64,000 bases of DNA, from the NCBI GenBank assembly GCA_009377445.1, contig WHUA01000011.1:83717-147716 (forward strand). Reading direction: 5' to 3'. The position numbers and the translations under genes are program-made. The notes below the pieces were generated by a model. It had not been told where the DNA came from. It worked only from the letters and a program-made list of their open reading frames with translations, and ran no database searches. Positions 1-8,412 of the stretch are shown piece after piece. This stretch comes from Alphaproteobacteria bacterium. GTDB taxonomy: Bacteria; Pseudomonadota; Alphaproteobacteria; UBA8366. Positions within the stretch are counted from its first letter, which is position 1. Every line of letters begins with the position of its first letter.

Positions 1-441
1 GTTGGCGTGCAGGTCCGAGGCGACGAAGACCGGCATGGCCTCGCCGACGATGCCGCGCACCGCCTGCACGATCTCGAGCTCCGGGTCGGTGCGGGTCGGC
101 GTCGTCATCGCGCCGTGCAGGAACAGCAACACGCCGTCGATGCGCGCCTTCTCGCGCCGCAGCCCGTCGCACAGCAGGCCGCGGTAATGCTCGAAGGCGG
201 CGTCGGACGCGCTGCCGCCCGCGCCGAGGTCGGTGTAGACGAGCGGCGCGATCGCCACGCCTTCGGCGTCGAGCACGTCGATGAATCCGCCGCCCGGCGA
301 CTGCGATCCGCGCAATCCGGTGATTACCGCGTCCCCGTGGTACGCGGCCTTCTCGAAATCCTCGATGCCGGCCGCGCCGGGCAGGAAGGAGACGGACTCA
401 AGCGCGAAGCCGCCGACGGCGATGCGTAGCGGCTTGGCCAT
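1..441 (-). CDS. M81 family metallopeptidase (MlrC-like), N-terminal part
   Basis: The 147 visible codons are the N-terminus of an M81/DUF1485 protein, the family of microcystinase C (MlrC). The start is the ATG at 441. Near the visible end lies DLHAN, the family's conserved Asp-x-His zinc-ligand motif, preceded by GVLLFLHGAM, also typical. Full-length members are near 490-500 residues, so about two thirds lies beyond the left edge. The gene follows the amidase on the same strand with an 8-bp gap, so the two are probably co-transcribed. An operon of a hydrolase and an amidase suggests breakdown of an amide or peptide, but the substrate cannot be read from the sequence. Confidence 0.85.
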   Translation of the reverse strand, partial: MAKPLRIAVGGFALESVSFLPGAAGIEDFEKAAYHGDAVITGLRGSQSPGGGFIDVLDAEGVAIAPLVYTDLGAGGSASDAAFEHYRGLLCDGLRREKARIDGVLLFLHGAMTTPTRTDPELEIVQAVRGIVGEAMPVFVASDLHAN

Positions 442-449
442 ATCGAGGG

Positions 450-1865
450 TCAGCCTTTGTGCGTGACGCGCGGCGCGCGCGGCATCTCGAACGGGCGCTC
501 GCGCTCGAAGGCGCGGGCGGCGCGCAGCACCGTCCTGTCGTCGTGCATCCGCCCGACGATCTGCAGCCCGGCCGGCAGCCCCGCCTTGGTGAAGCCGCAG
601 GGCACCGTCGCCGCCGGCTGCTGCGTCAGGTTGAAGGGGTAGGAGAAGGGCGTCCAGGACATCCACCGTTCTTCGTCCGAGGCAGGCGGCAGCTCCATCC
701 CGGCGTCGAAGGCGGGGATCGGCATCGTCGGCGTCAGCAGCAGGTCGTAGGTCTCGTGGAACGCCTTCATCCGCATGCCCAGCGCCGCGCGCTTGTCGAC
801 CGCGTCCATGTAGTCGATCAGGCTGAGCGTGCGCCCCTGATCGATGATCTCGCGCAATCCGGGGTCGAGGAGCTTTTGCTGAGCCTCCGTGTATTTGCGC
901 GCGGAATAGGCGGCGCCGGCATACCAGTGCGGCCGGAAAATGTCTGCCGGATCGTCGAAGCCGGGTTCGGCCCGCTCGACCTTTGCGCCGAGCTTCTCGA
1001 ACACCTTGACGGCCGACGCGACGAGGGCGGCGATCTCGGGGTTTACCTCGGCGTAGCCGAGCGCCGGGCTGAACGCGATGCGGAGGCCGGCCACGCCGTC
1101 CTCCAAGCCGTCGCGGTAATCGACATCGTCGAAGGGCAGGCTGAACCAGTCGCGCGCGTCCGGCCGGGAAATCACCGTCAGCATCAGCGCGGCGTCGGTC
1201 ACGGTGCGCGTCATCGGCCCGGCATGCGACAGCGTGCCGTAAGCGCTGTTGGGATAACGCGCGACCCGCCCGAAGCTCGGCTTGTGCCCGAAGATGCCGG
1301 TGAAGGCCGCCGGGATGCGGATCGAGCCGCCGCCGTCCGAGCCCACATGCAGCGCGCCCATGCCGAGCGCGGCGGCCACCGCGGCGCCGCCGCTGCTGCC
1401 GCCCGGCGTGCGCGAGGTGTCCCAGGGATTGCGCGTGACGCCGGTCAGCGGCGAGTCGGTCACGCCCTTCCAGCCGAACTCCGGCGTCGTCGTCTTGCCG
1501 ATCAGCACGGCGCCCTGCTCGCGCAGCCGGGCGGTGATCGGGGCGTCTTCCTGGACCGGCTCCGGGCTGGTGATCAGGCTGCCGCCGCGCATCGGCCACC
1601 CCTTCGCCAGCACGAGATCCTTGATGGTCGTGGGGACGCCGTCGACCAGCCCCGCCGGCGCGCCCTTCGCCCAGCGCGCCTCCGACGCCCTGGCGTCCGC
1701 CAGCGCCCGCGCGCGGTCGGTGAGGACGAAGGCATTGACCGCGCCGTCGTGCTTTTCGATCCGCGCCAGCACGGCCTCCGTCACCTCGACGGGCGACAGC
1801 GCCTTCCGGCGGTAGCGCTCGACGAGATCGCTCGCCGACAGGTAGGCCAGTTCATCGCTGCTCAT
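450..1865 (-). CDS. amidase signature family hydrolase
   Basis: A 471-residue amidase-signature enzyme that hydrolyses a C-N amide bond. The Lys-cisSer-Ser triad is visible: Lys near residue 82 in TTIKDL, the cis-Ser in GGSSGG near 157, and the nucleophile Ser near 181 in GSDGGGSIR. I chose the ATG at 1865 because GGGAG lies just upstream and family homology begins there; the open frame extends further upstream into repeat DNA without a good start. It could be annotated as a GatA paralogue, but no gatB or gatC is adjacent, so a catabolic amidase is more likely. It is the upstream partner of the M81 gene. Confidence 0.9.
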   Translation of the reverse strand: MSSDELAYLSASDLVERYRRKALSPVEVTEAVLARIEKHDGAVNAFVLTDRARALADARASEARWAKGAPAGLVDGVPTTIKDLVLAKGWPMRGGSLITSPEPVQEDAPITARLREQGAVLIGKTTTPEFGWKGVTDSPLTGVTRNPWDTSRTPGGSSGGAAVAAALGMGALHVGSDGGGSIRIPAAFTGIFGHKPSFGRVARYPNSAYGTLSHAGPMTRTVTDAALMLTVISRPDARDWFSLPFDDVDYRDGLEDGVAGLRIAFSPALGYAEVNPEIAALVASAVKVFEKLGAKVERAEPGFDDPADIFRPHWYAGAAYSARKYTEAQQKLLDPGLREIIDQGRTLSLIDYMDAVDKRAALGMRMKAFHETYDLLLTPTMPIPAFDAGMELPPASDEERWMSWTPFSYPFNLTQQPAATVPCGFTKAGLPAGLQIVGRMHDDRTVLRAARAFERERPFEMPRAPRVTHKG

Positions 1866-1937
1866 GCCGTCGCTCCCGTGTGCGGTGCAGCGAGTGTATC
1901 GCGGCATAGCGGGTGCGCCAATGGAGGCTCGGGCGCG

Positions 1938-2022
1938 TGGACTCCGCGGATAAACCGCGGAGTGACGATTTAAGCGTGAATGCAAATAGCGACGTCATGC
2001 CGCGGCTCGTCCGCGGCATCCA
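1938..2022. repeat. inverted pair of REP-like palindromes (REPIN-like), locus A
   Basis: Two short palindromes sit head to head in the metZ-amidase gap. The minus-strand unit (1938-1966) has perfect 9-bp arms 1941-1949 and 1955-1963 around a 5-nt loop. The plus-strand unit (1994-2022) has perfect arms 1997-2005 and 2011-2019, also around 5 nt. Each unit reads GTCA, stem, loop, stem, TCCA in its own direction. A 27-bp linker separates them. The same arrangement recurs at 22213-22297. Confidence 0.8.
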
Positions 2023-2047
2023 TGCTTCGGCCGGCAATCCGCCTACG

Positions 2048-3244
2048 TCAAGCCCGTAACGCCGCGGCCAGATCGTCCTTGATGTCCTCGACGTCCTCCA
2101 GCCCGACCGAGAGGCGCAGCAGGCCGGCGGTGATGCCGAGGCGCAGCCGCTCCTCCTCCGGCAGGCGCTGGTGCGTCGTCGTCGCGGGGTGGGTAACGAT
2201 GCTCTTCGTGTCGCCGAGGTTGTTCGAGATGTCGATGATCTCGAACGCGTTCTGGATGCGGAAGGCGCGCTCCTTGCCGCCGTCGATCTCGAAGGAGAGG
2301 ACGGAGCCCGGCAGCTTCATCTGCCGCTTCGCCAGCTCGTATTGCGGGTGGCTCTTGAGGCCGGGGTAGATCACGCGTTTCACGCCCGGCTGCTTCTCGA
2401 GGAATTCGGCGACTTCCTGCGCATTCCGGCAATGGCGCTCGACCCGGATGTCCATCGTCTCAAGCCCCTTCAGCATGATCCAGGCGTTGAACGGGCTGCA
2501 GGCCGGGCCGGTGTGGCGCAGAAGTGGCTGCAGGTTGTCCTTGTAATAGCTCTTCGGCCCGAGGATCGCGCCGGCGAGCGCGCGGCCCTGGCCGTCGATA
2601 TGCTTCGTCGCTGAATAGACGACGATGTCGGCGCCGAATTCCAGCGGGCGCTGGAGCATCGGCGTCGCGAGCACGTTGTCGACCACCAGCTTGCCGCCGG
2701 CCGCGTGCGTCAGCTCCGCGACCCGCCCGAGATCGATGATCTCCAATGTCGGGTTGGACGGCGTTTCCAGGAAGACGCATTGCGTCGGCTTCGACAGCGC
2801 CTTCTCCCATTGCGCCAGGTCGGTGCCGTCGACGAATACCGTCTCGACGCCGTAGCGCGGCAGGAAGTCGGAGATGATGTAGCTGCAGGAGCCGAACAGC
2901 GCGCGCGACGCGACGACACGGTCGCCGGCCTTCAGCAGCGCGGTCAGCGCGGTAAAGACCGCCGACATGCCGCTCGACGTGGCGGAGCAGAACTCCGCGC
3001 CCTCCAGGAGCCGCAGCCTTTCCTCGAAGGCGCCCACCGTCGGGTTGCCGTAGCGCGTGTAGATGTAGCGCTGCACGTCGCCCTTGAAGGCGGCCTCGGC
3101 GTCTTCGGCGCGGTCGTAGACGAAGCCCGAGGTGAGGTAGAGGGCCTCCGCCGTCTCCCGGTGCTGCGTGCGGTCGAGCCCGCCCCGCACCAGCTTGGTC
3201 TGCGGCCGCCACTCGCGGCTTCCTGCGTGTCCGGAACCAGCCAT
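2048..3244 (-). CDS. metZ: O-succinylhomoserine sulfhydrylase
   Basis: A 398-residue Cys/Met-metabolism PLP enzyme that makes homocysteine directly from an acylated homoserine and sulfide. The PLP lysine is in SATKHIDGQGR near residue 214. The SGMSA and ETPSNPTLEI blocks and the IDISNNLGDTKS stretch are typical of MetZ rather than cystathionine gamma-synthase. The ATG at 3244 is preceded by AAGGAGG-type sequence about 7 nt away. The long leader contains a promoter, a SAM-II aptamer and an intrinsic terminator, so expression should fall when S-adenosylmethionine is abundant. O-acetylhomoserine as substrate cannot be excluded, but MetZ is the better match. Cytoplasmic. Confidence 0.92.
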   Translation of the reverse strand: MAGSGHAGSREWRPQTKLVRGGLDRTQHRETAEALYLTSGFVYDRAEDAEAAFKGDVQRYIYTRYGNPTVGAFEERLRLLEGAEFCSATSSGMSAVFTALTALLKAGDRVVASRALFGSCSYIISDFLPRYGVETVFVDGTDLAQWEKALSKPTQCVFLETPSNPTLEIIDLGRVAELTHAAGGKLVVDNVLATPMLQRPLEFGADIVVYSATKHIDGQGRALAGAILGPKSYYKDNLQPLLRHTGPACSPFNAWIMLKGLETMDIRVERHCRNAQEVAEFLEKQPGVKRVIYPGLKSHPQYELAKRQMKLPGSVLSFEIDGGKERAFRIQNAFEIIDISNNLGDTKSIVTHPATTTHQRLPEEERLRLGITAGLLRLSVGLEDVEDIKDDLAAALRA

Positions 3245-3280
3245 CGCGTCCTCCTTGCGCCGCATGCCCGGCGCTGGGAA

Positions 3281-3311
3281 TAAAAATGCCCCGACCGAAT
3301 AGAGGTCAGGG
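3281..3311 (-). terminator. intrinsic terminator in the metZ leader
   Basis: On the minus strand CCCTGACC (3304-3311) pairs with GGTCGGGG (3289-3296) around a 7-nt loop, and a T-rich run (CATTTTTA) follows. It lies between the SAM-II aptamer and the metZ start. The strand 3304-3309 can alternatively pair with the aptamer's GGTCGG at 3328-3333, which would give an antiterminator. That is the expected logic for SAM-dependent premature termination. Confidence 0.75.
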
Positions 3312-3325
3312 CTTCCCCAGGGACG

Positions 3326-3386
3326 CACCGACCTTTTAGCTGAATTTTTTCCGTGGCCGCAAGCCGGTCGGGCCAAATCACCACGT
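3326..3386 (-). promoter_or_regulatory. SAM-II riboswitch (metA/metZ type)
   Basis: The minus strand reads GTGGTGATTTGGC, then GGCTTGCGGCCACG, then AGCTAAAAGG, which are the conserved SAM-II blocks in order. The P1 stem is CCGACC (3366-3371) with GGTCGG (3328-3333); the intervening loop and the downstream segment can form the H-type pseudoknot of this class. The aptamer begins only a few bases after the predicted -10 box, so it starts the mRNA. It binds S-adenosylmethionine in this family and sits directly in front of metZ. Confidence 0.92.
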
Positions 3387-3393
3387 AGATTGG

Positions 3394-3422
3394 ATGTAAC
3401 CGCCGCGCGGGGCCGGAGTCAA
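3394..3422 (-). promoter_or_regulatory. sigma-70 type promoter of metZ
   Basis: On the minus strand TTGACT (3417-3422) is followed by a 17-nt spacer and TTACAT (3394-3399). Initiation about 7 nt later would fall near 3387, at the 5' end of the SAM-II aptamer. Position and spacing make this the likely metZ promoter. Confidence 0.7.
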
Positions 3423-3454
3423 CCCAAACTTGAGTCGACGCAGGGCCCGGCCGT

Positions 3455-4375
3455 TCATCGGGCGGCGATGCTGGCCTCCCGCCGGCGGATGGCGGTTTCG
3501 CGGGCGAGCAGCTTTTCCGCGCGCTCGACGATCGGGTAGTCGATCATCTTGCCGTCGACCTCGATCGAGGCGCGGCCTTCGGCCAGCGCCGACTGGAAGC
3601 CCTGGATGACGCGCTGCGCGGCCGCCACTTCCTCCCCGGTCGCGCGGAAGCCCTCGTTCAGGATCGGCACGATGCTGGGATGGATGCAGGACGCGCCGTC
3701 GAAGCCGAAGCGGCGCGAATTCTGGATCATCTTCCGCATGGCGTCCTTGTCGGAATAGTCCGCGACGGTGCCGATGATGCCGAGCGGCGCGATCCCCGCC
3801 GCCCGCGCGGCGATGATCGTCTGCTGCTTCGGGTAGAGCATGATGTCCGGGTCCGGGGCGGCGCCCATGCTGGTGGCGAAGTCCTCGCCGCCGAGCCCGA
3901 TGCCCATCATGCGCGGATGCGCCTTGGCGATCTCGTTCAAGCGGAAGAAGGAGTCCGCTGTCTCCACCAGCGCGATGAACAGCGTGTGGCCCGGCGTCAT
4001 CTTGCGCTCGGCTTCCAGACCGTCGACGACCTCGGCGAGCAGGCGGATGTGGCTCGCGCTGTCCGTCTTCGGCAGGACCACGGCGCGGATGCGCGGCGAC
4101 ACGACCTCTTCCAGGTCGCGGATCGCCATGCGGAGCGGCTGGTTGATGCGGACGACGACGTCGGCGCCCGCCTGGGAGACGATCTTCGCCGCCTCCTGCA
4201 CCATCTTGCGGGCGTTGTCCTTCTCGGCGACGGGGACGCTGTCCTCGAGGTCGAGCTGGATCGCGTCGGCGCCGCGCGTATGCGCCTTGTCGACGTATTT
4301 TCTCACATTCGCCGGCACGTAGAGCAGCGAGCGCCACACCGGGCGGTCCTGCGTTGCCTGGGCTGGTGCCGTCAT
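3455..4375 (-). CDS. CitE-like CoA-ester lyase (HpcH/HpaI aldolase family)
   Basis: A 306-residue CitE/malyl-CoA lyase family protein that cleaves a 3-hydroxyacyl-CoA such as malyl-CoA or citramalyl-CoA in an aldol manner. Visible family blocks are SLLYVPAN near the start, QLDLEDSVP near residues 40-48, VVRINQP, an Arg/Glu region including IALVETADSF, and GGEDFATSMGA; the acidic residues bind Mg2+. The ATG at 4375 begins 2 bp after the CoA-transferase stop, so the two genes are one operon. Pairing with a family III CoA-transferase suggests activation of a dicarboxylate to its CoA ester followed by cleavage, as in itaconate or mesaconate routes. The exact substrate is inference. Confidence 0.85.
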   Translation of the reverse strand: MTAPAQATQDRPVWRSLLYVPANVRKYVDKAHTRGADAIQLDLEDSVPVAEKDNARKMVQEAAKIVSQAGADVVVRINQPLRMAIRDLEEVVSPRIRAVVLPKTDSASHIRLLAEVVDGLEAERKMTPGHTLFIALVETADSFFRLNEIAKAHPRMMGIGLGGEDFATSMGAAPDPDIMLYPKQQTIIAARAAGIAPLGIIGTVADYSDKDAMRKMIQNSRRFGFDGASCIHPSIVPILNEGFRATGEEVAAAQRVIQGFQSALAEGRASIEVDGKMIDYPIVERAEKLLARETAIRRREASIAAR

Positions 4376-4377
4376 CC

Positions 4378-5610
4378 CTACTTTCCCTTCCGTTGCTTTC
4401 GTTGCCACAGCACGCCGCGCTTGGTCAGGTCCTCGACCGTGGCGCCGTCGAAGCCGAGCGTCTTCAGCAGCTCCGCATTGTGCTGCCCGATCGAGGGGGC
4501 CGGAATGCGGAAGCCGCCCGGCGTCCCGGACAGCCGCGGCGTCACGTTGTGCATGGGGATCGAGCCGAGCTCCTCGTCCTCCACCTCGACGACGACCTGG
4601 CGCTCCTGGAAGTGCGGGTCCTCGGCGATCTGGGCGGCGTTGTAGATCGGCGCGGCGGTGATGTCCTCCTTCTCGAAGAAGGCGAGGCAGTCCTTGAGCG
4701 TCCGCTGGCCGATCCAGCCGCCGACCACCGCATCCACCTCCTCGCGGTGGGCGACCCGCGCGGCGTTCGTCGCATAACGCGGGTCCTCCAGCATGTGGCC
4801 CACGCCGATCGCCCGCAGCAGCCGCTGCGCCATCACCTCCATCGAGGCCGAGATGGCGACGAAGCCGCCGTCGCTGGTGACGTAGACGTTGCGCGGGGAC
4901 GCCGTATTCGAGCCGTTGCCCACACGCTCCCGAATCGTGCCCGAGATCTGGTAGATCGCGGCCTCCGGCCCCATGACGGAATAGATCGGCTCCAGCAGCG
5001 ACAGGTCCATCACCTGGCCTTTGCCGCCCCTCAGGTCGCGGTGATAGAGCGCCACCATCATCGCCGTGCCGCCGGCAAGCCCGGCGATCATGTCGGCCAG
5101 CGCCAGCGGCGGCAGCAGGGGCGGCCGGTCGGGGAAGCCGTTGCGCGACGCGAAGCCGGACATCGCCTCGACCAGCGTGCCGAAGCCGGGCTTCTCGCGG
5201 TAGGGGCCGGTCTGGCCGAAGCCGGAGATGCGGCCGATCACCAGCCGCGGATTGCGCTTCAACATCACGTCGGGGCCGAGGCCGATCTCCTCCAGCGTGC
5301 CGGGGCGGAAATTCTCGATCAGCGCGTCCGCGCTCTCGATCAGCCGCATCAGCACGTCCTTGGCGCCGTCCTCGCGCAGGTTGAGCCCGATGCTCTTCTT
5401 GTTGCGGCCGTAGACCTTCCAGTGGCTCTCGATGCCGTTGGTGACCCAGTCGCGGAGCGGGTCGCCGCCGGGCGGGCCCTCCACCTTGATCACCTCCGCG
5501 CCGAAGTCGCCGAGCTGCAAGGACAGCATGTTGCCGGCCACGAGGCGCGACATGTCGATGATTCGCAGGCCCTCCAGCGGGCCCTTCTTCGTCGGATCGA
5601 ATTTTTGCAT
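4378..5610 (-). CDS. family III CoA-transferase (CaiB/BaiF)
   Basis: A 410-residue CaiB/BaiF enzyme that moves CoA between carboxylic acids through a covalent aspartyl-CoA intermediate. The GLRIIDMSRLVAGNM start, GAEVIKVEGPPGGDPLR, NKKSIGLNL, IENFRPG and the likely catalytic Asp in LADMIAGLAGG near residue 160-170 are all present. The ATG at 5610 was chosen because family similarity begins a few residues later; the frame upstream is not conserved-looking. It is the first gene of the pair with the CitE-like lyase. Two tandem AATGGTACAAT boxes lie 50-70 bp upstream and may be its operator. Confidence 0.88.
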   Translation of the reverse strand: MQKFDPTKKGPLEGLRIIDMSRLVAGNMLSLQLGDFGAEVIKVEGPPGGDPLRDWVTNGIESHWKVYGRNKKSIGLNLREDGAKDVLMRLIESADALIENFRPGTLEEIGLGPDVMLKRNPRLVIGRISGFGQTGPYREKPGFGTLVEAMSGFASRNGFPDRPPLLPPLALADMIAGLAGGTAMMVALYHRDLRGGKGQVMDLSLLEPIYSVMGPEAAIYQISGTIRERVGNGSNTASPRNVYVTSDGGFVAISASMEVMAQRLLRAIGVGHMLEDPRYATNAARVAHREEVDAVVGGWIGQRTLKDCLAFFEKEDITAAPIYNAAQIAEDPHFQERQVVVEVEDEELGSIPMHNVTPRLSGTPGGFRIPAPSIGQHNAELLKTLGFDGATVEDLTKRGVLWQRKQRKGK

Positions 5611-5659
5611 GACCAGTCGATTTGATGCGTACCGCACGCGCCCACCAGGGACGCGAGGC

Positions 5660-5681
5660 AATGGTACAATAATGGTACAAT
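5660..5681. promoter_or_regulatory. tandem 11-bp repeat, candidate operator
   Basis: AATGGTACAAT occurs twice back to back (5660-5670, 5671-5681) in the 182-bp divergent region between the CoA-transferase and rfbB. Two perfect helical-turn-spaced copies in an intergenic region look like a repressor site. The TTGTACC core resembles sites bound by GntR-family regulators, but no regulator gene is adjacent. Nothing else is apparent in this gap. Confidence 0.45.
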
Positions 5682-5792
5682 GGCGTGGCGAAGCGGCCCA
5701 AAGCCGCGGCGCGATGGTGCCGCCCGCCCGGCGAAAAGGCAAGAGCCGCGACGCCGCTGGGTTTATTCGGGGCCCTGTGGTATTGCGATGCC

Positions 5793-6848
5793 ATGAAGAT
5801 TTTGGTCACCGGAGGGGCAGGATTCATCGGGTCGGCGGTGGTGCGGCGGCTCGTCTCCATCGAGAAATGCGCCGCCGTCAATCTCGACGCGCTCACCTAT
5901 GCGGGCCGGCTCGACTCGCTGGCGTCGATCGCGGGCGCGCCGGGCTATGCCTTCGAGCACGCGGATATCCGCGACGCCGCGGCGGTCGCCGGTATCTTCG
6001 CGCGCCACCAGCCGGATGCCGTCATGCACCTCGCCGCCGAATCCCACGTCGACCGGTCGATCGACCGGCCTGGCGACTTCGTGACGACCAACCTCGTCGG
6101 CACGTACACGATGCTGGAGGCGGCGCTGCGTTATCGCGATGCCCTGCCGGAAGGCCGGCGCGACGGCTTCCGCTTCCTGCACGTCTCGACGGACGAGGTC
6201 TATGGCGACCTCGGCGAAGGCCCGCCCGCGAACGAAGGCGCCGCCTACCGGCCGAGCTCGCCCTATGCCGCGACGAAAGCGGGGGCCGACCATCTGGCGC
6301 GCGCCTGGCATCGCACATACGGCCTGCCGGTGATCGTCACCAACTGCTGCAACAACTACGGCCCATACCAGTTTCCCGAAAAGCTGATACCGACGATGAT
6401 TCTGGCCGGGCTGAACGGCGAGCCGATGCCCATCTATGGCGAAGGGCGGCAGGTGCGGGACTGGCTGCACGTCGACGATCACGCCGCGGCGCTCGGCGCG
6501 ATCCTGCGGGGCGGGCGGCCGGGCGAAACCTACAACATCACCGGCGAGGCGGAACGCCGCAACATCGACGTCGTCGAGGCGATCTGTGCCACGCTCGACG
6601 AGCTTCTGCCGGATGCGCCGCATCGCCCGCATTCGCAGCTCATCCGCTTCGTCGACGATCGTCCCGGCCACGACTTCCGCTACGCGCTCGACGGTGGGAA
6701 ACTGGCGCGGGATCTGAGGTGGCGGGCGCCGGTCGGTTTCGAGGAGGGGCTGCGCGAGACGGTCCGCTGGTATGTCGACAACCGCGACTGGTGGGAGCCG
6801 ATCCGGCGCGGCGGCCACGCCGGCCAACGGCAGGGAACAGCAAGATGA
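5793..6848 (+). CDS. rfbB: dTDP-glucose 4,6-dehydratase
   Basis: A 351-residue extended short-chain dehydrogenase that converts dTDP-glucose to dTDP-4-keto-6-deoxyglucose. The NAD-binding TGGAGFIGS is at residues 6-14, the catalytic STDE block at about 132-135, and the YxxxK pair is Tyr158 and Lys162 in YAATK. The [15 protein letters not shown] block is characteristic of RfbB. I chose the ATG at 5793 because the Rossmann motif must lie at the extreme N-terminus; upstream in-frame codons are unlike the family. Unusually, no rfbA, rfbC or rfbD is beside it. Its stop overlaps the start of the VOC gene (ATGA). Confidence 0.9.
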   Translation: MKILVTGGAGFIGSAVVRRLVSIEKCAAVNLDALTYAGRLDSLASIAGAPGYAFEHADIRDAAAVAGIFARHQPDAVMHLAAESHVDRSIDRPGDFVTTNLVGTYTMLEAALRYRDALPEGRRDGFRFLHVSTDEVYGDLGEGPPANEGAAYRPSSPYAATKAGADHLARAWHRTYGLPVIVTNCCNNYGPYQFPEKLIPTMILAGLNGEPMPIYGEGRQVRDWLHVDDHAAALGAILRGGRPGETYNITGEAERRNIDVVEAICATLDELLPDAPHRPHSQLIRFVDDRPGHDFRYALDGGKLARDLRWRAPVGFEEGLRETVRWYVDNRDWWEPIRRGGHAGQRQGTAR

Positions 6849-7234
6849 CGGTGACGATCAAGCGTATCGACCACTTCGTGCTGAAGGTGAACGACATCGA
6901 GGCGAGCTGCGATTTCTATCGCCGTGTCCTCGGCATGGAGGTGATTCGCTTCGGCGAAGGGCGCACCGCGCTGCGGTTCGGCCAGCACAAGATCAACCTG
7001 CACCCGCGTAACCAAGGGCCGGGGCTCGTCGCGAAGGCGCCCTCGATCGGCGGCGGCGACTTCTGCCTGATCGCCGACACGCCGATCGCCGAGGTGGTGC
7101 GCCATCTCGAGGCCGAGAAGGTGGAGATCGTCGAGCCGCCGAGCACGCGGTCGGGCGCGCTCGGCCCGATCACCTCGGTCTACTTCCGCGATCCGGACGG
7201 GAACCTGGTCGAGGTTTCGAACTACCCGGACTAA
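6845..7234 (+). CDS. VOC (glyoxalase/bleomycin resistance) family protein
   Basis: A 129-residue single-module vicinal oxygen chelate protein. It starts [22 protein letters not shown] and ends [17 protein letters not shown], so both halves of the metal site are present: an N-terminal His and the C-terminal Glu of NLVEV. The start overlaps the rfbB stop by 4 bp, implying translational coupling, though the functional link to dTDP-sugars is unclear. Members include lactoylglutathione lyases, dioxygenases and epimerases, and no feature picks one. Confidence 0.85.
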   Translation: MTVTIKRIDHFVLKVNDIEASCDFYRRVLGMEVIRFGEGRTALRFGQHKINLHPRNQGPGLVAKAPSIGGGDFCLIADTPIAEVVRHLEAEKVEIVEPPSTRSGALGPITSVYFRDPDGNLVEVSNYPD

Positions 7235-7236
7235 AC

Positions 7237-8412
7237 TTACGACAGCGCCTGCTCGAGATCGCCGATCAGGTCGTCGATGTCCTCGATGCCGACCGAAAGC
7301 CGCACCAGCCCGTCGTCGACGCCGAGGGCGGCGCGGATATCGGCCGGCACGCTGGCATGCGTCATGATTGCCGGATGCTCGATCAGGCTTTCCACGCCGC
7401 CCAGGCTCTCGGCGAGCGCGAACAGGCGGCAGCGCTCCAGGAAGCGCCGGGTCGGCGCCAGCCCGCCCTTGACGACGGCGGACACCATGCCGCCGAATCC
7501 CTGCATCTGCCGCTTGGCAAGGGCGTGCTGCGGGTGGCTCGGCAGGCCGGGGTAATAGACGCGCTCGATGGCGGGATGTCCTTCCAGCCATTCCGCCACG
7601 CGGGCGGCGCTGGCGCAGTGCCGCTCCATCCGCAACGCCAGCGTCTTGACGCCGCGCAGCGCCATGTAGCTGTCGAACGGGCCGGCGATGCCGCCGATCG
7701 CGTTCTGCAGGAAGGTGAGCTGTTCGGCGAGCGCCGGATTGTCGCCGACCACGACGATTCCCGCGACCACGTCGGAATGCCCGTTGATGTATTTCGTCGC
7801 CGAATGCAGCACCAGGTCGATGCCGAGCGCGAGCGGTTTCTGTATCCACGGCGTGGCGAAGGTATTGTCCGCGACCGTCAGGATGTTCCGTCCCCGCGCC
7901 ACGTCGGCCACCATGGCGAGATCGACCAGCTTGAGCAGCGGATTGGACGGCGTCTCGACCCAGATCATGCGGGTCTCGGGCGCGATCGCCTTCTCGAGCG
8001 CGGCGCGCTCGGCCATGTCGACGAAGCTGAAGGTGAGCCCCGACGACCGCGCCCGCACCCGCTGGAACAGCCGGTAGGTGCCGCCGTAGAGGTCGTCGCT
8101 GGCGATGACGTGCGCGCCGCTGTCGAGGCATTCCAGCACCGTCGCCGTGGCGGCCATGCCGGAGGCGAAGGCATAGCCGCGCGTGCCGTCTTCGAGCGCG
8201 GCGATGCAGCGCTCGAAAGCCTGGCGGGTGGGATTGTGGCTGCGGCTGTATTCATAGCCCTTGTGCACGCCCGGGCTCTGCTGAACGTAGGTCGAGGAGG
8301 TGTAGATCGGCGTCCAGACGGCGCCGGTCGTGGGATCGGGCGATTGGCCGGCATGCACCGCCTGGGTGGAAAATCCCGGCGGCGCGGCGTTGTCCCGGCG
8401 GTCGTCAGTCAT
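7237..8412 (-). CDS. cystathionine gamma-lyase / gamma-synthase-like PLP enzyme
   Basis: A 391-residue Cys/Met-metabolism PLP enzyme. The PLP lysine lies in SATKYINGHSDVVAG near residue 205, and YEYSRSHNPTR, ASGMAATAT and VETPSNPLLKLVD are the family blocks. The ATG at 8412 overlaps the end of the cystathionine beta-synthase gene by 4 bp. With that partner, the most likely role is cleavage of cystathionine to cysteine, ammonia and 2-oxobutyrate, the second step of reverse transsulfuration. Sequence alone does not separate gamma-lyase from gamma-synthase, so the assignment rests on context. The gene is convergent with the VOC gene 2 bp away. Confidence 0.88.
   Translation of the reverse strand: MTDDRRDNAAPPGFSTQAVHAGQSPDPTTGAVWTPIYTSSTYVQQSPGVHKGYEYSRSHNPTRQAFERCIAALEDGTRGYAFASGMAATATVLECLDSGAHVIASDDLYGGTYRLFQRVRARSSGLTFSFVDMAERAALEKAIAPETRMIWVETPSNPLLKLVDLAMVADVARGRNILTVADNTFATPWIQKPLALGIDLVLHSATKYINGHSDVVAGIVVVGDNPALAEQLTFLQNAIGGIAGPFDSYMALRGVKTLALRMERHCASAARVAEWLEGHPAIERVYYPGLPSHPQHALAKRQMQGFGGMVSAVVKGGLAPTRRFLERCRLFALAESLGGVESLIEHPAIMTHASVPADIRAALGVDDGLVRLSVGIEDIDDLIGDLEQALS

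Noticed and set aside
4376..5896. Upstream extension of the CitE-like frame through the CoA-transferase gene
   Set aside because: Out-of-frame shadow; the translated extension is low-complexity and the ATG at 4375 fits the family.
5793..7234. A dTDP-rhamnose cluster
   Set aside because: rfbB stands alone; rfbA, rfbC and rfbD are absent.
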